In this document: in pieces, positions 7,844 through 17,488 of the stretch
Layout of the letters: every line of letters begins with the position of its first letter
Position numbering within the stretch: position 1 is the first letter of the stretch
Source of the DNA: Chloroflexota bacterium
GTDB taxonomy: Bacteria; Chloroflexota; UBA6077; JACCZL01
NCBI GenBank assembly: GCA_030447245.1
Contig: JAUJPG010000034.1
Span: 1-44,033 of the forward strand
Direction of reading: 5' to 3'
DNA length: 44,033 nucleotides
Notes under the pieces: model-generated
What the model saw: only the letters and a program-made list of their open reading frames with translations
Told to the model about the DNA's origin: nothing
Databases searched by the model: none
Translations under genes and position numbers: made by a program

Positions 7844-10387
7844 TGACGCTGCTGGATCACCCGCCGCTCGACGAGCCGCTGACCGTCGTCGGCACGTCGA
7901 TCCCGAAGGTCGACGGCCTGATCAGGACAACCGGCCAGGCCCGCTACGCCGACGATCTGACGCTGCCGCGGATGGCGTTCTGCCGCCTGCTCCGCGCCAC
8001 CCGTCCGCACGCCCGGATTCTGTCGATTGACACGTCGGCGGCCGAGCGGTTGCCGGGCGTGCTCGGGGTCATCACCGGCCGCGACCTGCCGACGAAGTAC
8101 GGCGTGCTGCCGGTCGGCCAGGATGAGGAAGCGCTCTGCACGGACAAGGTGCGCTACGTCGGCGATGCCGTGGCGGCGGTGGCCGCCGTCGACGAGGAGA
8201 CTGCCGAGCGCGCGATCGACTCGATCGACGTGCGCTATGGCGATCTGCCAGCCTTTCTGTCGATCGAGGAAGGGCGGTCCAAACGGGGGGAGCCGATTGC
8301 GGAGGGTAAGTAGGGGTAGGGCCCCCGAGCCGCCGCGCTCGAGGTCCGGCGACGTCGACGCGGCGTTGGCCCCCGCGACGCACCGCTTCGAGGACACCTA
8401 CTTCTTCCAGGGCACTACGCACCTACCGCTGGAGCAGCACGCGTGCGTCGCCCAATGGGAACCGGTCGGCGACGGGGCCGAGGGCAAGTTGACATTGTGG
8501 ACCAGCACCCAGTCGCCTCACTACGTCCACAAGGAGCTGGCCAAGGCGCTCGGACTACGCGAGGACCAGGTGCGTGTCGTGGCGCCACCAGTCGGCGGGG
8601 GGTTCGGCGGCAAGCTGGAGCTGTTCCAGCACGAGGCGGCCGCGGCCAAGCTGGCCCAACTGACCGGTCGTCCGATCAAGGCCGCCCTGACCCGCGAGGA
8701 GGTCTTCTACTGCCACCGCGGCCGCCACCCGGTGCTGATGTGGGTCAAGACCGGCTGGTCTGAGGACGGCAAGATCCAGGCGATGGACTTCAAGTCGTAC
8801 GTCGACGGCGGTGCGTACATGAGCTACGGCGCCGCCTCGCTGTACTACACCGGCGCGCTTCAGACAGTCTGCGACGCGATCCCGGCCTACCGCTGGCAGG
8901 GCGTGCGGGTGCTGACGAACAAGCCGCCCTGCGGCCCAAAGCGCGGCCACGGGACGCCCCAGCCCCGCTTCGCGCTGGAGTGCCACTTCGACGCGGTCGC
9001 CGAGCGGCTGGGTATGCCGGTCCTGGACTTGCGGCGCAAGAACTTCGTCAAGCCGTTCAGCACGACGGTGAACTACCTGCGCGTCACAAGCTGCGGACTC
9101 GAGCAATGCGTCGACGTCGTGGCGCGCGAGTCCCACTTCGAGGAGAAGCATCGGGCGCTGCCCCACGGCAAGGGTGTCGGCTTCGCCGTCGGTGCCTACA
9201 TGTGTGGCGCTGGTCTACCACTCTACTGGAACGATATGCCGCACAGCGCGGTCAACCTCCGGCTCGATCGGAGCGGCCTCGTCCAGGTTTCCTGCGGCCA
9301 GGTCGACATCGGTCAGGGATCGAACTCGATGCTCGTGTCGGTCGTCGCCGAGGCGCTCGGCTGCCGGCCGGAGCAGATTACGCTGATCTCGTCCGACACA
9401 GACACGACGCCGATCGACCTGGGCTCCTATTCCAGTAGGGTGACGTTCATGGCTGGCAACGCCGCGATCGAGGCCGCCACGCGCTTGCGCACGGTGCTGC
9501 TCGCGGCGGCATCTGAAGAGTTCGATCTCCCCGCCGAGGCGCTCACGCTGGGGAACGGCCTGCTCCAGCGGCGCGACGGCATCGGGTTCCAACTGGAGTT
9601 CGGCGAGCTGGTCAAGCTGGCCGAGTCGAAAAATGGCGCACTCGTGGCCAGCGGCAGCTACAAGCCGCCGAAGCTCGGTGGCCCTTTCAAGGGCTCCGGC
9701 GTCGGCCCGAGCCCGGCCTACAGCTTTTCCGCCTGCGTGGCCGAGGTGGACGTCGATCCCGAGACTGGCTGGGTGACGGTCCAGCGGATCTGGATGGCGC
9801 ACGACATCGGTCGCGCGATCAACCCGGTCCTCGTGGAAGGCCAGATCGAGGGCGGGATCTACATGGGGCTTGGCGAAGTGTTGATGGAGGAGCAGGAGTT
9901 CCGTGGCGACCGCGGCCCGCGCGTCCTCGGCGTCCACAAGTTTCCGTCAATGCTGGAATACAAGAGCCCGACGACGTTCGAGATGCCAGAGATCCGCTCA
10001 TTCCTGGTCGAGACGCTCGACCCGGAGGCGCCGTTCGGTGCCAAGGAGGTCGGCCAGGGCCCTCTCCTGCCGGTCATCCCGGCCGTCGTCAACGCCGTCT
10101 ACGACGCCGTTGGGATTCGCATCGACGAGATCCCGATCACGCCCGAGAAGGTGCTCAAAGCGCTCGAGGCGAAGGCCGAGGGGAAGCCGGCCCGCCACGG
10201 CCCGAAAGGGCTCCCGCCGTACGCGTTCCCGCGCATTCAGAAGGTCGAGCCGCCAGTCGAGTGGGGCGGCAAGCCCGGCGACCACGAGGAACTGCCGGCC
10301 GCGGACGGTGGACGTGGCGCGCGCGGGTCTCGGGACGGCAGCGGGGCCACGGTCACTCGCCCCGGCGAGAGGACGTCCGGGCCGTGA
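7844..10387 (+). CDS. hcrA: Molybdopterin-binding large subunit, 4-hydroxybenzoyl-CoA reductase-like (frameshifted near 8310)
   Basis: This is the catalytic subunit, about 845 aa. The N-terminal part (MTLLDHPPLDE... GQARYADDLTLP) reads from the ATG at 7844 to a premature stop near 8313. The rest resumes in another frame at GDVDAALAPATHRFEDTYFFQG, so the linker between domains is garbled over about 50 nt. The molybdenum-cofactor loop PVGGGFGGK lies near 8590, and CGPKRGHGTPQPRFALE is close to that of hydroxybenzoyl-CoA reductase alpha subunits. Near the C-terminus the loop that normally carries the catalytic Glu reads GAKEVGQGPLLP, with Gln at that position. The stop TGA overlaps the ATG of the FAD subunit, indicating translational coupling. 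Confidence 0.85.
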
Positions 10388-11430
10388 TGCGGCTGTCGCC
10401 CTTCACGTACCTGGCGCCAAGGACGCTGGCTGAGGCGGCCGACCTGCTCGCCGAGCACGGTCGCCAAACGCCGACGATGGTCGTTGCCGGCGGGACCGAC
10501 CTGTTCCCGAACATGAAGCGGCGCCAGCAGGAGCCGAAGGTGGTGATTGGCCTGCGCGGGGTGCCGGAGCTGCGCGGGATTTCCACAGATCGGGATGGCT
10601 GGACGCTGATCGGCGCAACGACCACCCTGGCCCAGGCTGCCAGGGACCCGCACCTGGGCCAGCAGTACCCGGCGCTGGCTCACGCGGCGCACGCGGTCTC
10701 AACGCCGCATCTTCGGACCACGGGCACCCTGGGCGGCAATCTTTGCCTGGACACCAGGTGCAACTACTACGACCAATCGTATCACTGGCGGAAGAGCGTC
10801 GACTTCTGCATGAAGCGGCCGGAGTCGAACCCCGCCGCGATCTGCTGGGTCGCCCCCGGGAGCCCGCGCTGCTGGGCGGTCTCCTCCTCGGACTGTGCGC
10901 CGGTCGCCGTCGCCCTGCGAGCCAGATTCCGGCTGGTCAGCGCGGCTGGCGAGCGGATCGTCGAGGCCGGCGACTTCTTCCGAGACGACGGCATCGAGTA
11001 CCTGGCCCGTCGGCCCGACGAGATCCTGGCCCAGATCCTCTTGCCGCCGACCGATCGATCCTGGCGCACCGTCTACCTGAAGCTGCGGCGGCGGGGCTCA
11101 TTCGACTTCCCCATTCTCGGCGTCGCCGCCTCGGTCAAGCGCGGCAACAGCACGGTTGAAGACGCGCGGCTGGTTCTCGGCGCGGTCGGTTCGGCGCCGG
11201 TCGACGCGACCGAGCTTGCACAGTCGCTGATTGGCGCCGAGCCAACCACCGAAGCGGTCGATGCCGTCGCGGCCCAGGCGTATCGGGGCGCCCGCCCACT
11301 GGACAACACCGATCTCAACTACGCCTGGCGCAAGAAGATGGCCCGCGTCTACGTCCGGCGGGCGCTGGCCGATGCCGCCCGCCTGGATCTGCACCACGAC
11401 TCGGGCCAGGTCGGCGCAGCGTTGCTCTGA
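10387..11430 (+). CDS. hcrB: FAD-binding subunit with extra 4Fe-4S insertion, 4-hydroxybenzoyl-CoA reductase beta-like
   Basis: This medium subunit binds FAD in the PCMH fold (VVAGGTDLFPNMK; GTLGGNLCLDTRC). It carries the insertion specific to 4-hydroxybenzoyl-CoA reductase beta subunits: C125, C141, C153 and C162 in DTRC, VDFC, AAIC and SPRC. The first and last spacings equal those of the characterised enzyme; the middle one is four residues longer. In that enzyme the four Cys bind an additional 4Fe-4S cluster that lets electrons flow in the reductive direction. The start ATG at 10387 overlaps the hcrA stop. The gene is intact (347 aa) and ends the operon. It is the strongest reason to call the complex a reductive aromatic-CoA dehydroxylase rather than a CO or xanthine dehydrogenase. 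Confidence 0.9.
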   Translation: MRLSPFTYLAPRTLAEAADLLAEHGRQTPTMVVAGGTDLFPNMKRRQQEPKVVIGLRGVPELRGISTDRDGWTLIGATTTLAQAARDPHLGQQYPALAHAAHAVSTPHLRTTGTLGGNLCLDTRCNYYDQSYHWRKSVDFCMKRPESNPAAICWVAPGSPRCWAVSSSDCAPVAVALRARFRLVSAAGERIVEAGDFFRDDGIEYLARRPDEILAQILLPPTDRSWRTVYLKLRRRGSFDFPILGVAASVKRGNSTVEDARLVLGAVGSAPVDATELAQSLIGAEPTTEAVDAVAAQAYRGARPLDNTDLNYAWRKKMARVYVRRALADAARLDLHHDSGQVGAALL

Positions 11431-11574
11431 CCGGGGAGGGCGTGGGGCTGAGTGGGTCCAGGTGACCCCGGCGACGGTCGAGGCATCCCGGCCGCCTCAG
11501 GGACGGTGCGTGGCGGTCGCCGCTCGCGCCGTCGCCGTCGGGCCGGGCAAGGCCACGAGTCGTTGCTCGTGAGC

Positions 11575-13143
11575 TCACCTCGGCGTGGATGTCGCCGAAG
11601 GGTTCAACCCGGGAAGCCTCAAGGCTGCTTGGCAAAGGCTCGGTCAGCGGAAGCTCGACGATCGCACTCGTGCCGCGCCCGAGCTCGCTCTCGAGCACGA
11701 TGGCGCCGCCGTGCGCCTCGACGATCTCGCGGGCGATGGCGAGCCCCAACCCGCGCGCCTGGTGGATCGGGCGCGTGAAGGGTCGCCCCGGACGAAGCGG
11801 TCCATCACGCTCGGCAGCACGTCGGGCGCGATCCCGCAGCCAGTATCCGTGACCGCCAGCCGGGCGTGCCCGTTCACGCGGTCCAGGCGGAACTCGATCC
11901 GGCCGTCCGGCGGCGTGAACGCGAGCGCGTTGGCCGCCAGGTTGATCAAGACCTGCTTCAGGCGGTCGGCATCGCCCAGGACGGTTGGCGAGGCGTCGAT
12001 CTCCACGTGGATCTGCTGCCCGCGGGCGAGGGGCTGCGTCTGGTGGGCGACCTCGGTCACGATCGGCGCAAGCTCGACCGCGGCCAGGGCAAGTGTTTGC
12101 TCGGCATCCAGGCGCGAGAGGGTCAGCAGGTCGGTGACCAGCCGGGCCAAGCCGCCCGATCTCGCGATCCATGGTATCAAGCATCCGCCGACGGTGGCCT
12201 GATCGCCCCGGGTCCGCACCGAGCTGGAGCATCTCGACCATCCCGCCGAGCGCGGTGAGCGGCGTTCGAAGCTCGTGGGCAGCATCGGCCACGAAGCGGC
12301 GCTGGGCTCCCAGCACCGCGGCCAGGCGGTCCAACATGCTGTCAAAGGCCTCGGCCAGCTCGCCGATCTCGTCGCGCCGAGCAAGGCGCAGCCGCTCGTC
12401 CAGCTTGCCGGCGGCGATCCTGCGCGCCGCGCGGATGACGCGGTCGAGCGGGCGGAGGGCAGAACGGGTGGCGCGCAGGCCGACGGCGCCCGTGACAAGC
12501 AGCGCGAGGAAGGTTCCGCCGGGCGAGGATGCTCCACAGCCGCGCCTGGAGCTGGTCGGTCAGCGCGAGCGACCTGGCCATGGCGAGCGCGCCTCCGATG
12601 CTGCCATCAGGCGTGCGGATCGGCCAGAGCATGACCAGCGTTCGACGGGTCTGCTGGTCGACGATCGCGCGGCCGTCGACACCCGACAGGACAGCCGCGA
12701 CCTGCTGATCGATGGTTGAGGCCAGGCCTCGACGTCGTCGTCTGTCTCGGTGGCTGCGATCAGCGCGCCGCTCGAATCGAAGACGAACACGCCCGTGTCC
12801 GCCTGGTCAGCCGCCCGACCAGCATGGTGGCAGCGCGCCCGACGTTGAACGGCGGCGCCAGGGGCGGCGGGCGCCCACGCCCTGAGAGCTCCGGGGCCGC
12901 GTGGTCCTTCGGCGCCGCGCGGCCCGTCGGCACCGCGCGGCCCCTGCGGCGCCTGGAGCACGGGCCGGCCTGTTCGGCGACGTGGTCGGCGGTGATGTCG
13001 ATCAGCGCACGGTCGAGCTGGAGCAACAGAACGCCTCCGAGTACGGCGAGCGTGAGGGCCAGCACGCCGACGTTGAGCGCGGTCAGGCGCCAGCGGATGG
13101 GCCAGGACCGCCGAGCGAGCTGCCGCGTGGTGAACTGCCGCAT
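11575..13143 (-). pseudogene. Two-component sensor histidine kinase, multiply frameshifted
   Basis: A membrane-bound sensor kinase. The N-terminal membrane helix (LTALNVGVLALTLAVLGGVL) follows the start at 13143. A collagen-like GPRGADGPRGAEGPRG run lies in the extracytoplasmic part. A HAMP domain (ALRPLDRVIRAARRIAAGK), the H-box VADAAHELRTPL, the N-box LINLAANALAFTPP and the G-box region TDTGCGIAP then AGLGLAIAREIVEAHGG follow. These segments lie in three frames with at least four switches between about 12960 and 11760, so the gene is broken as given although every domain is present. The 3' end is uncertain: one frame stops at 11575, another continues to 11315. The gene starts 3 nt after the response-regulator stop, so the two form a normal regulator-kinase operon. 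Confidence 0.8.
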
Positions 13144-13146
13144 TGA

Positions 13147-13842
13147 TCAGCCGGACAGGGCGTAGCCGACGCCGCGGACGGTGCGGATGAGTGCGCGCTG
13201 CTCGTCGCCCAGCTTGTCGCGCAGGGCGCTGATGTGCACTTCGATCAGGTTGCCGTCGCCGAGATGGTCGGTCCCCCAGACGCGGTCAAGCAGCACGTCC
13301 CGCGTCATGACCTGCCTGGGGTGGAGCATGAACACGTCGAGCAGCTCGAACTCGCGCGGCGAGAGCGGGATCGGGCGTCCGTCCAGGAAGACCTCGCGGG
13401 TGTCGCGGTTGAGGGCCAGCGCTCCGTAGCGCAACACGCGATCAGCCAGCGTGGTTCGGCGGCGTAGAACCGCGCGAACGCGGGCGAGCAGCTCCTTGAA
13501 CTTGAACGGCTTCGGCACGTAGTCGTCGGCGCCAGCTTCAAGGCCCTCGACCCGCTCGTCGACCTCGCCGCGCGCTGTCAGCATGATGATCGGCACGTCG
13601 CCCCTCTGGCGAAGTCGGCGGCAGACCTCGAGCCCGTCCAGGCCGGGGTAGGTTGAGGTCCAGGATCACCAGGTGCGGCCGACGTCGGTCGTAGGCTGCG
13701 AGCGCGCGCTCGGACCGTCCTGCGCCAGCTCAACCTCGAAGCCTTCGTACTCCAGCCCCATCTGGACGAACTCGAGGATCGACTCCTCGTCGTCGACCAC
13801 CAGCACCCGCAATCGGGTGACTCCGTTGGTTTGGCCGTTCAC
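13147..13842 (-). pseudogene. OmpR/PhoB-family response regulator (two indels)
   Basis: The receiver domain starts LRVLVVDDEESILEFVQMGL. The phosphoacceptor Asp is in HLVILDLNLP near 13660, and MLTAR and KPF supply the conserved Thr and Lys. The C-terminal winged helix (LSPREFELLDVFMLHPRQV ... TVRGVGYAL) is typical of DNA-binding OmpR-type regulators. Frames change near 13712 and near 13650. The second site is explained by one extra C in a CCCC run inside LNLPGLDG, a typical homopolymer error. GTG at 13842 is taken as start; an ATG at 13875 in the same frame is possible. It regulates unknown targets; the adjacent secreted protein and dioxygenase are candidates by position only. Confidence 0.82.
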
Positions 13843-13974
13843 GCGAGCATGTTTCCCGACACCATCAGGCCGCACGCTTCCCCACCCACATCATACGGCG
13901 TGCACGGAACGGCGAGCACCGAGCGGGCACGCGGCATGCCGCGTGTCGCTCAGCGCCCGCCGTCCGTCACGGAG

Positions 13975-14580
13975 CTAGGGGCGCGGGCCTCGCTGGGGGA
14001 ACCCGCCGCCGGGAACCGCTTTGGTCATGAATTGGTCGATCCGCTCGGCGGCGCGCTGCTTGCCCTGTGCAACCTCGCCGCTCGGGATCCGCCCAGCGGC
14101 GGCTCCTGGTCGATCCGAGTGTTTGCTTCGGACTTGAGGGCATTCGCGACGATGGAAGGGTCAACGTTGTGGGCACGCGCCACATCTGGCAGTGTCTTCC
14201 TGGAAGCTCCTGCGCGAGCTGGTCGACGCTAATGCCGATTGCCCTCGCGGCCGCGTCGAATCCGACCTGGAAGCCGCGGCCGCCGCGCGGTCCGCCCGGT
14301 CCTCGCTCTGGCAGACCCAGCTCGGTGCGGGCCTCGGTCATGGCCTGCTTGAGCCGATCGGGGCTGACGTTCAGCTTGCCCGGCGAAGGCGGCCAGGAAT
14401 TGATCGTGACGAGCCTGGTGGTCGGCGGGCGTTTGGCCGCTTGCCTGGCGCGGTGCCGGCGGCCCTGGCGGCGGGCTCGCCGTCGGCTGCTGGGCGCCGA
14501 CGACGCCGAGGGTGGCCCCGATCATCGCCAACCCGGGCGACACCGGCCAGGGCGGCCCGCTTCAACGGAACAGTTCGCAT
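13975..14580 (-). pseudogene. Secreted small helical repeat protein, frameshifted
   Basis: The start ATG at 14580 has AAAAGGAGA upstream and opens MRTVPLKRAALAGVA, then in a second frame LAMIGATLGVVGAQQP, which together make a signal peptide. After a Pro-rich linker come helical motifs: LNVSPDRLKQAMTEARTEL, then AIGISVDQLAQELPG, then DVARAHNVDPSIVANALKSE, and finally GKQRAAERIDQFMTKAVPGG up to the TAG at 13975-13977. At least three frame changes are needed. The pattern (Gly-Val-x-x-Asp-x-Leu helices, His-Asn-Val-Asp-Pro turns) recalls small exported proteins I associate with Chloroflexota genomes, with no known function. It lies between the dioxygenase and the two-component genes in the same direction. 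Confidence 0.6.
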
Positions 14581-14660
14581 GAGAGTCTCCTTTTGACTCG
14601 ATGGCTCGACGGGCGTGAATCCCGTCGGCACTCTTAGCGTCGCACCTGAAGCTGAATCCC

Positions 14661-14933
14661 CTACCCCCGCAATCTGAAGATTCTCTGAGGGTCTGATCGT
14701 GACCGGGATGGTCGCGGCCCGAGCGCAGGGTGGCGTGCCGTCGCGAACAGCAGACAGAGGGCCGCGTGGGCGAGTGCAACTGGCGCGACCGGTGGGGCCG
14801 GACCGACTGTCTTGGTCGCCGCCAGCCACCAGCGCGGGGCGGACGGCATCGAAAAGAGTCAGCCACCTACTTGCAGGAGGCTCAGCACGCCGAGCAGGTT
14901 CGTGGTCAGCGCCTCACTCTCGGTCGATCGCAT
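14661..14933 (-). other. Possible broken small membrane protein in a 440-bp gap
   Basis: The 14581-15022 stretch has no convincing intact gene. On the minus strand, MRSTESEALTTNLLGVLSLL (start 14933) runs to an in-frame TGA. It then continues in the same frame as LFSMPSAPRWWLAATKT, PPVAPVALAHAALCLLFATA, ending at 14661. Alternating hydrophobic segments suggest a short integral membrane protein interrupted by an error or mutation. No homologue is recognised. Confidence 0.25.
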
Positions 14934-15022
14934 CGTCACGCTGCGTGGTGATGGACCACGCCGTGGTGATCGACCGAGCGCGTCTGAGGTCGTCACCGCG
15001 CCGCGCGAACGACCGCGGCTGT

Positions 15023-15667
15023 CTACGTGAGATTCAGGACGAAGTCGAAGCTCGCCAGCTTGCTGCCGTCGGCTTGGTCCTCGACGTTCAGCAGGAGCTC
15101 GGGCCTGAAGATGCCGTCTCGCTGGTTACGAAGCTCGTCCGGGAAGTAGAGCTGCGTGGTCAGGATCGGTCCATTGGGCGCCTGGACCTTCAGATGGAAG
15201 TGGCGCGTGCGGCCAGGATACAGCCCGGGGACGACCGTCTCGAGAGCATAGCGGCCGGTGTCGTCGGCGAACTGGTGGCCGCGCAGCCGGTACCCGACGT
15301 TGTCGTACATGCCGCCGTCATCCGCCTGCCAGAAGTCGAGCAACGCGCGCGCGACTGGCTGGCAGCTGGTGTCGACCACCGAGCCGGCGAGCACCACTCT
15401 TGTCCCCGGCATGCCTGGCTCGAGCAGCGTGGCTCGCTCAGGCGAGTTGGGCGTGTAGTACGGGCCCTCGGTCTGCGACGGCGTGACGTCGTCCTCGTCG
15501 AAGCACGCGGGGGTCGGCGCCAACGTGACGGCCCGAGCTACCGGCACGGTATCGGAACCTGCCGGCGCTCGGCGGGCGGTCGAGCTATACAGCACCGCCC
15601 CGCCCAGGGCAAGCACGATCGGCGTCGACGTGGCGAGGCTCAGCTTCAGGAATTTTCGTCGGTTCAT
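15023..15667 (-). CDS. Exported intradiol ring-cleavage dioxygenase-like protein, 214 aa
   Basis: A non-haem Fe(III) catechol-type dioxygenase fold. MNRRKFLKLSLATS followed by a hydrophobic stretch is an N-terminal export or Tat-like signal-anchor. The predicted ferric ligands are Y121 (in ADDGGMYDN), Y150 (PGLYPGR) and the pair H156/H158 (RHFHLKV). The domain entry TPSQTEGPYY is typical. The Tyr-to-His spacing is shorter than in cytoplasmic protocatechuate dioxygenase, as in the small secreted members of this family. The start at 15667 has a weak AGGA site. The gene is intact. Cleavage of catechol, protocatechuate or hydroxyquinol derivatives is the family reaction; the actual substrate is unknown. 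Confidence 0.88.
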   Translation of the reverse strand: MNRRKFLKLSLATSTPIVLALGGAVLYSSTARRAPAGSDTVPVARAVTLAPTPACFDEDDVTPSQTEGPYYTPNSPERATLLEPGMPGTRVVLAGSVVDTSCQPVARALLDFWQADDGGMYDNVGYRLRGHQFADDTGRYALETVVPGLYPGRTRHFHLKVQAPNGPILTTQLYFPDELRNQRDGIFRPELLLNVEDQADGSKLASFDFVLNLT

Positions 15668-15914
15668 ACGTAGATCCTACCCCATTCGGGGCGATGGTCT
15701 CGGCGCGCTACAACCGCGCCGGCCCCTCAAGTCTGACGCGTCGATCTGAATCCGGCGTGTTGGCTGCCTGAAGTTTTGCTGAAGACAGGGCGGTCAGGCG
15801 AAGGACGCGGGGGTGATCGGGGCACGTTGCCGCTTGACGTACTATCATCATGCCTGGAAAACACGGGGCGAGCTCCCAGCGCCCGGATTGCTCAGCGAGC
15901 TCTAGGGGGGACTA

Positions 15915-17456
15915 TTGACGGCTTCGACGTCACGCTCCAGCGACCTGGCCCCGGACTTCGAGCTGACGAGCACCGGCTCCGGCGCGACGCGGCTGACGGA
16001 CCTGCGGGCAAGCGGGCCGGCGATACTGGTCTTCGTCTCCGAAGAGTGTCCGACGTCGACGCTGGCACTGCGACGGCTCGCCCCGGTCGCCACAGGGCTG
16101 GTCGAATCGGGGATCGTCGTGATGCCGATCTTCGAGGACGCGCCCGAGATCGCCGCGCGCGTCGCTCGACGCACCGGCTGGCCCGGGCCGGTGCTGTCCG
16201 AGCCGCCGCCGTACGAAACCTCGCGTGCTTACCGGCTCGAGAGCCTGCCGACGACCGTCCTCGTCGATCGTGATGGTCGTATCGTCTCGACCGTCGTCGG
16301 CTGGGACCGCGATGATCTGAACGCGCTGCTGGCCGCGGCGACGGCTCTGGTCGACGCGCCGGCCCCGAGTCTGACCGATGAGCCGCCGCTCCGCAAGCCG
16401 GGCTGTGGCGCCAAGAACAGCTACGATCCCGAGACGATCGCCACGCTCTCATCCGGCGGGACCGATGAGCTGGAGGAGATGTTCGAGCGTGGCTGGACCG
16501 ACGGGCTTCCGGTCGTACCGCCGACGCCCGAGCGAGTCGCGGCGATGCTCGGCGGGCGAGACCCTGGAGCCTCCGTCGGCGCCGTCCCTCCCGGCATGGG
16601 TGAGGCGACGCTCGAGCGCGTCGCCGCGTGCGCTGTCCTGGCCGGCTGCAAGCCAGCGTACTTTCCGGTGGTGCTGGCGGCGGTCGAGGCGGCCCTCGAT
16701 CCGGCCTTCAATCTGAACGGTCAGGCGGTAACGACCCAATCAGCCGGCCAGCTGGTGATCGTCAATGGCCCGATTCGGGACGCCATCGGGCTGAACAGCG
16801 GCATGGGCGTGCTCGGCCCTGGCTGGCGCGCCAACATGACCATCGGGCGCGCGTTGCGCCTCGTGGTCACGCTGACTGGCGAGGGCGCCCCGGGACGGCT
16901 CGACCGCTCGGCGCTCGGGCAACCGGGCAAGCTCGGGTTCTGCATCGCCGAGGACGAGGAGAGCAGCCCCTGGGAGTCGCTCCACGTCGAGCGCGGCTTT
17001 GCGCGCGACGCCTCGGTGGTCACGCTCGTCGCGAGCGACGCGCCGACGTCGATCTCGGATCATCAAAGCCGGACGCCCGAGGATCTGGCGTGGGTGCTCG
17101 GCTGGGGCGCCGCGAGCAGCTGGAGCGCGAACTGGTGGCCGCTGGGGGCCACATCGCTGTACGTCATCTGTCCAGAGCACGCGGCGCTGTTCGCCCAGGC
17201 TGGCTGGACCAAGGACGACGTCCGCCAGGCGATGTTCGAGGCGGTTCGGCGACCGGCCCGCGAGCTGCGGCGCGGCGAGACGACGTCCCTCGTTCAAGCC
17301 AGCGATCCGGACGCGATCGTCACCAAGTGGACCAGTCCAGCGGAGATCATGCTCATCGCGGCCGGCGGCGAGGCCGGGCGCTTCTCGGCCCTCCTGGGCC
17401 CCTGCCTCGGAATGGCCAACCAGGTCGTCTCCAGGCCTGTCGACTGGACGCCGTAA
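15915..17456 (+). CDS. Thioredoxin-fold fusion protein, partner of the UGSC selenoprotein, 513 aa
   Basis: Residues 1-145 form a thioredoxin/AhpC-TSA fold (LAPDFELTSTGSGATRLTDL, then AILVFVSEECPTSTLALRRL, then LPTTVLVDRDGRI). The redox site is C45-P-T-S48, a CxxS rather than a CxxC. After a linker with C164 (PGCGAKNSYDPE), residues ~184-513 are a separate domain opening DELEEMFERGWTDGLPVVPP, with C239 and C244 in ACAVLAGCKPAYFPVVLA. I do not know a function for that domain. The start is TTG at 15915 with AGGGGGG just upstream. The stop is 32 nt before the selenoprotein gene and both share direction, so they probably act together in a thiol/selenol redox reaction. That joint role is inference. 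Confidence 0.78.
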   Translation: MTASTSRSSDLAPDFELTSTGSGATRLTDLRASGPAILVFVSEECPTSTLALRRLAPVATGLVESGIVVMPIFEDAPEIAARVARRTGWPGPVLSEPPPYETSRAYRLESLPTTVLVDRDGRIVSTVVGWDRDDLNALLAAATALVDAPAPSLTDEPPLRKPGCGAKNSYDPETIATLSSGGTDELEEMFERGWTDGLPVVPPTPERVAAMLGGRDPGASVGAVPPGMGEATLERVAACAVLAGCKPAYFPVVLAAVEAALDPAFNLNGQAVTTQSAGQLVIVNGPIRDAIGLNSGMGVLGPGWRANMTIGRALRLVVTLTGEGAPGRLDRSALGQPGKLGFCIAEDEESSPWESLHVERGFARDASVVTLVASDAPTSISDHQSRTPEDLAWVLGWGAASSWSANWWPLGATSLYVICPEHAALFAQAGWTKDDVRQAMFEAVRRPARELRRGETTSLVQASDPDAIVTKWTSPAEIMLIAAGGEAGRFSALLGPCLGMANQVVSRPVDWTP

Positions 17457-17488
17457 CGAGCGCATTCAAGACGGAGGAGGTTGTGAGG

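Noticed and set aside
11595..11612. GGTTCAACCC resembling a tRNA T-arm
   Set aside because: No acceptor stem or anticodon arm can be drawn around it; it lies in the kinase 3' coding region.
12900..12965. Collagen-like Gly-Pro-Arg repeat as a real structural domain of the kinase
   Set aside because: It occurs beside frame changes and in only one of the competing frames, so it may be an out-of-frame reading.
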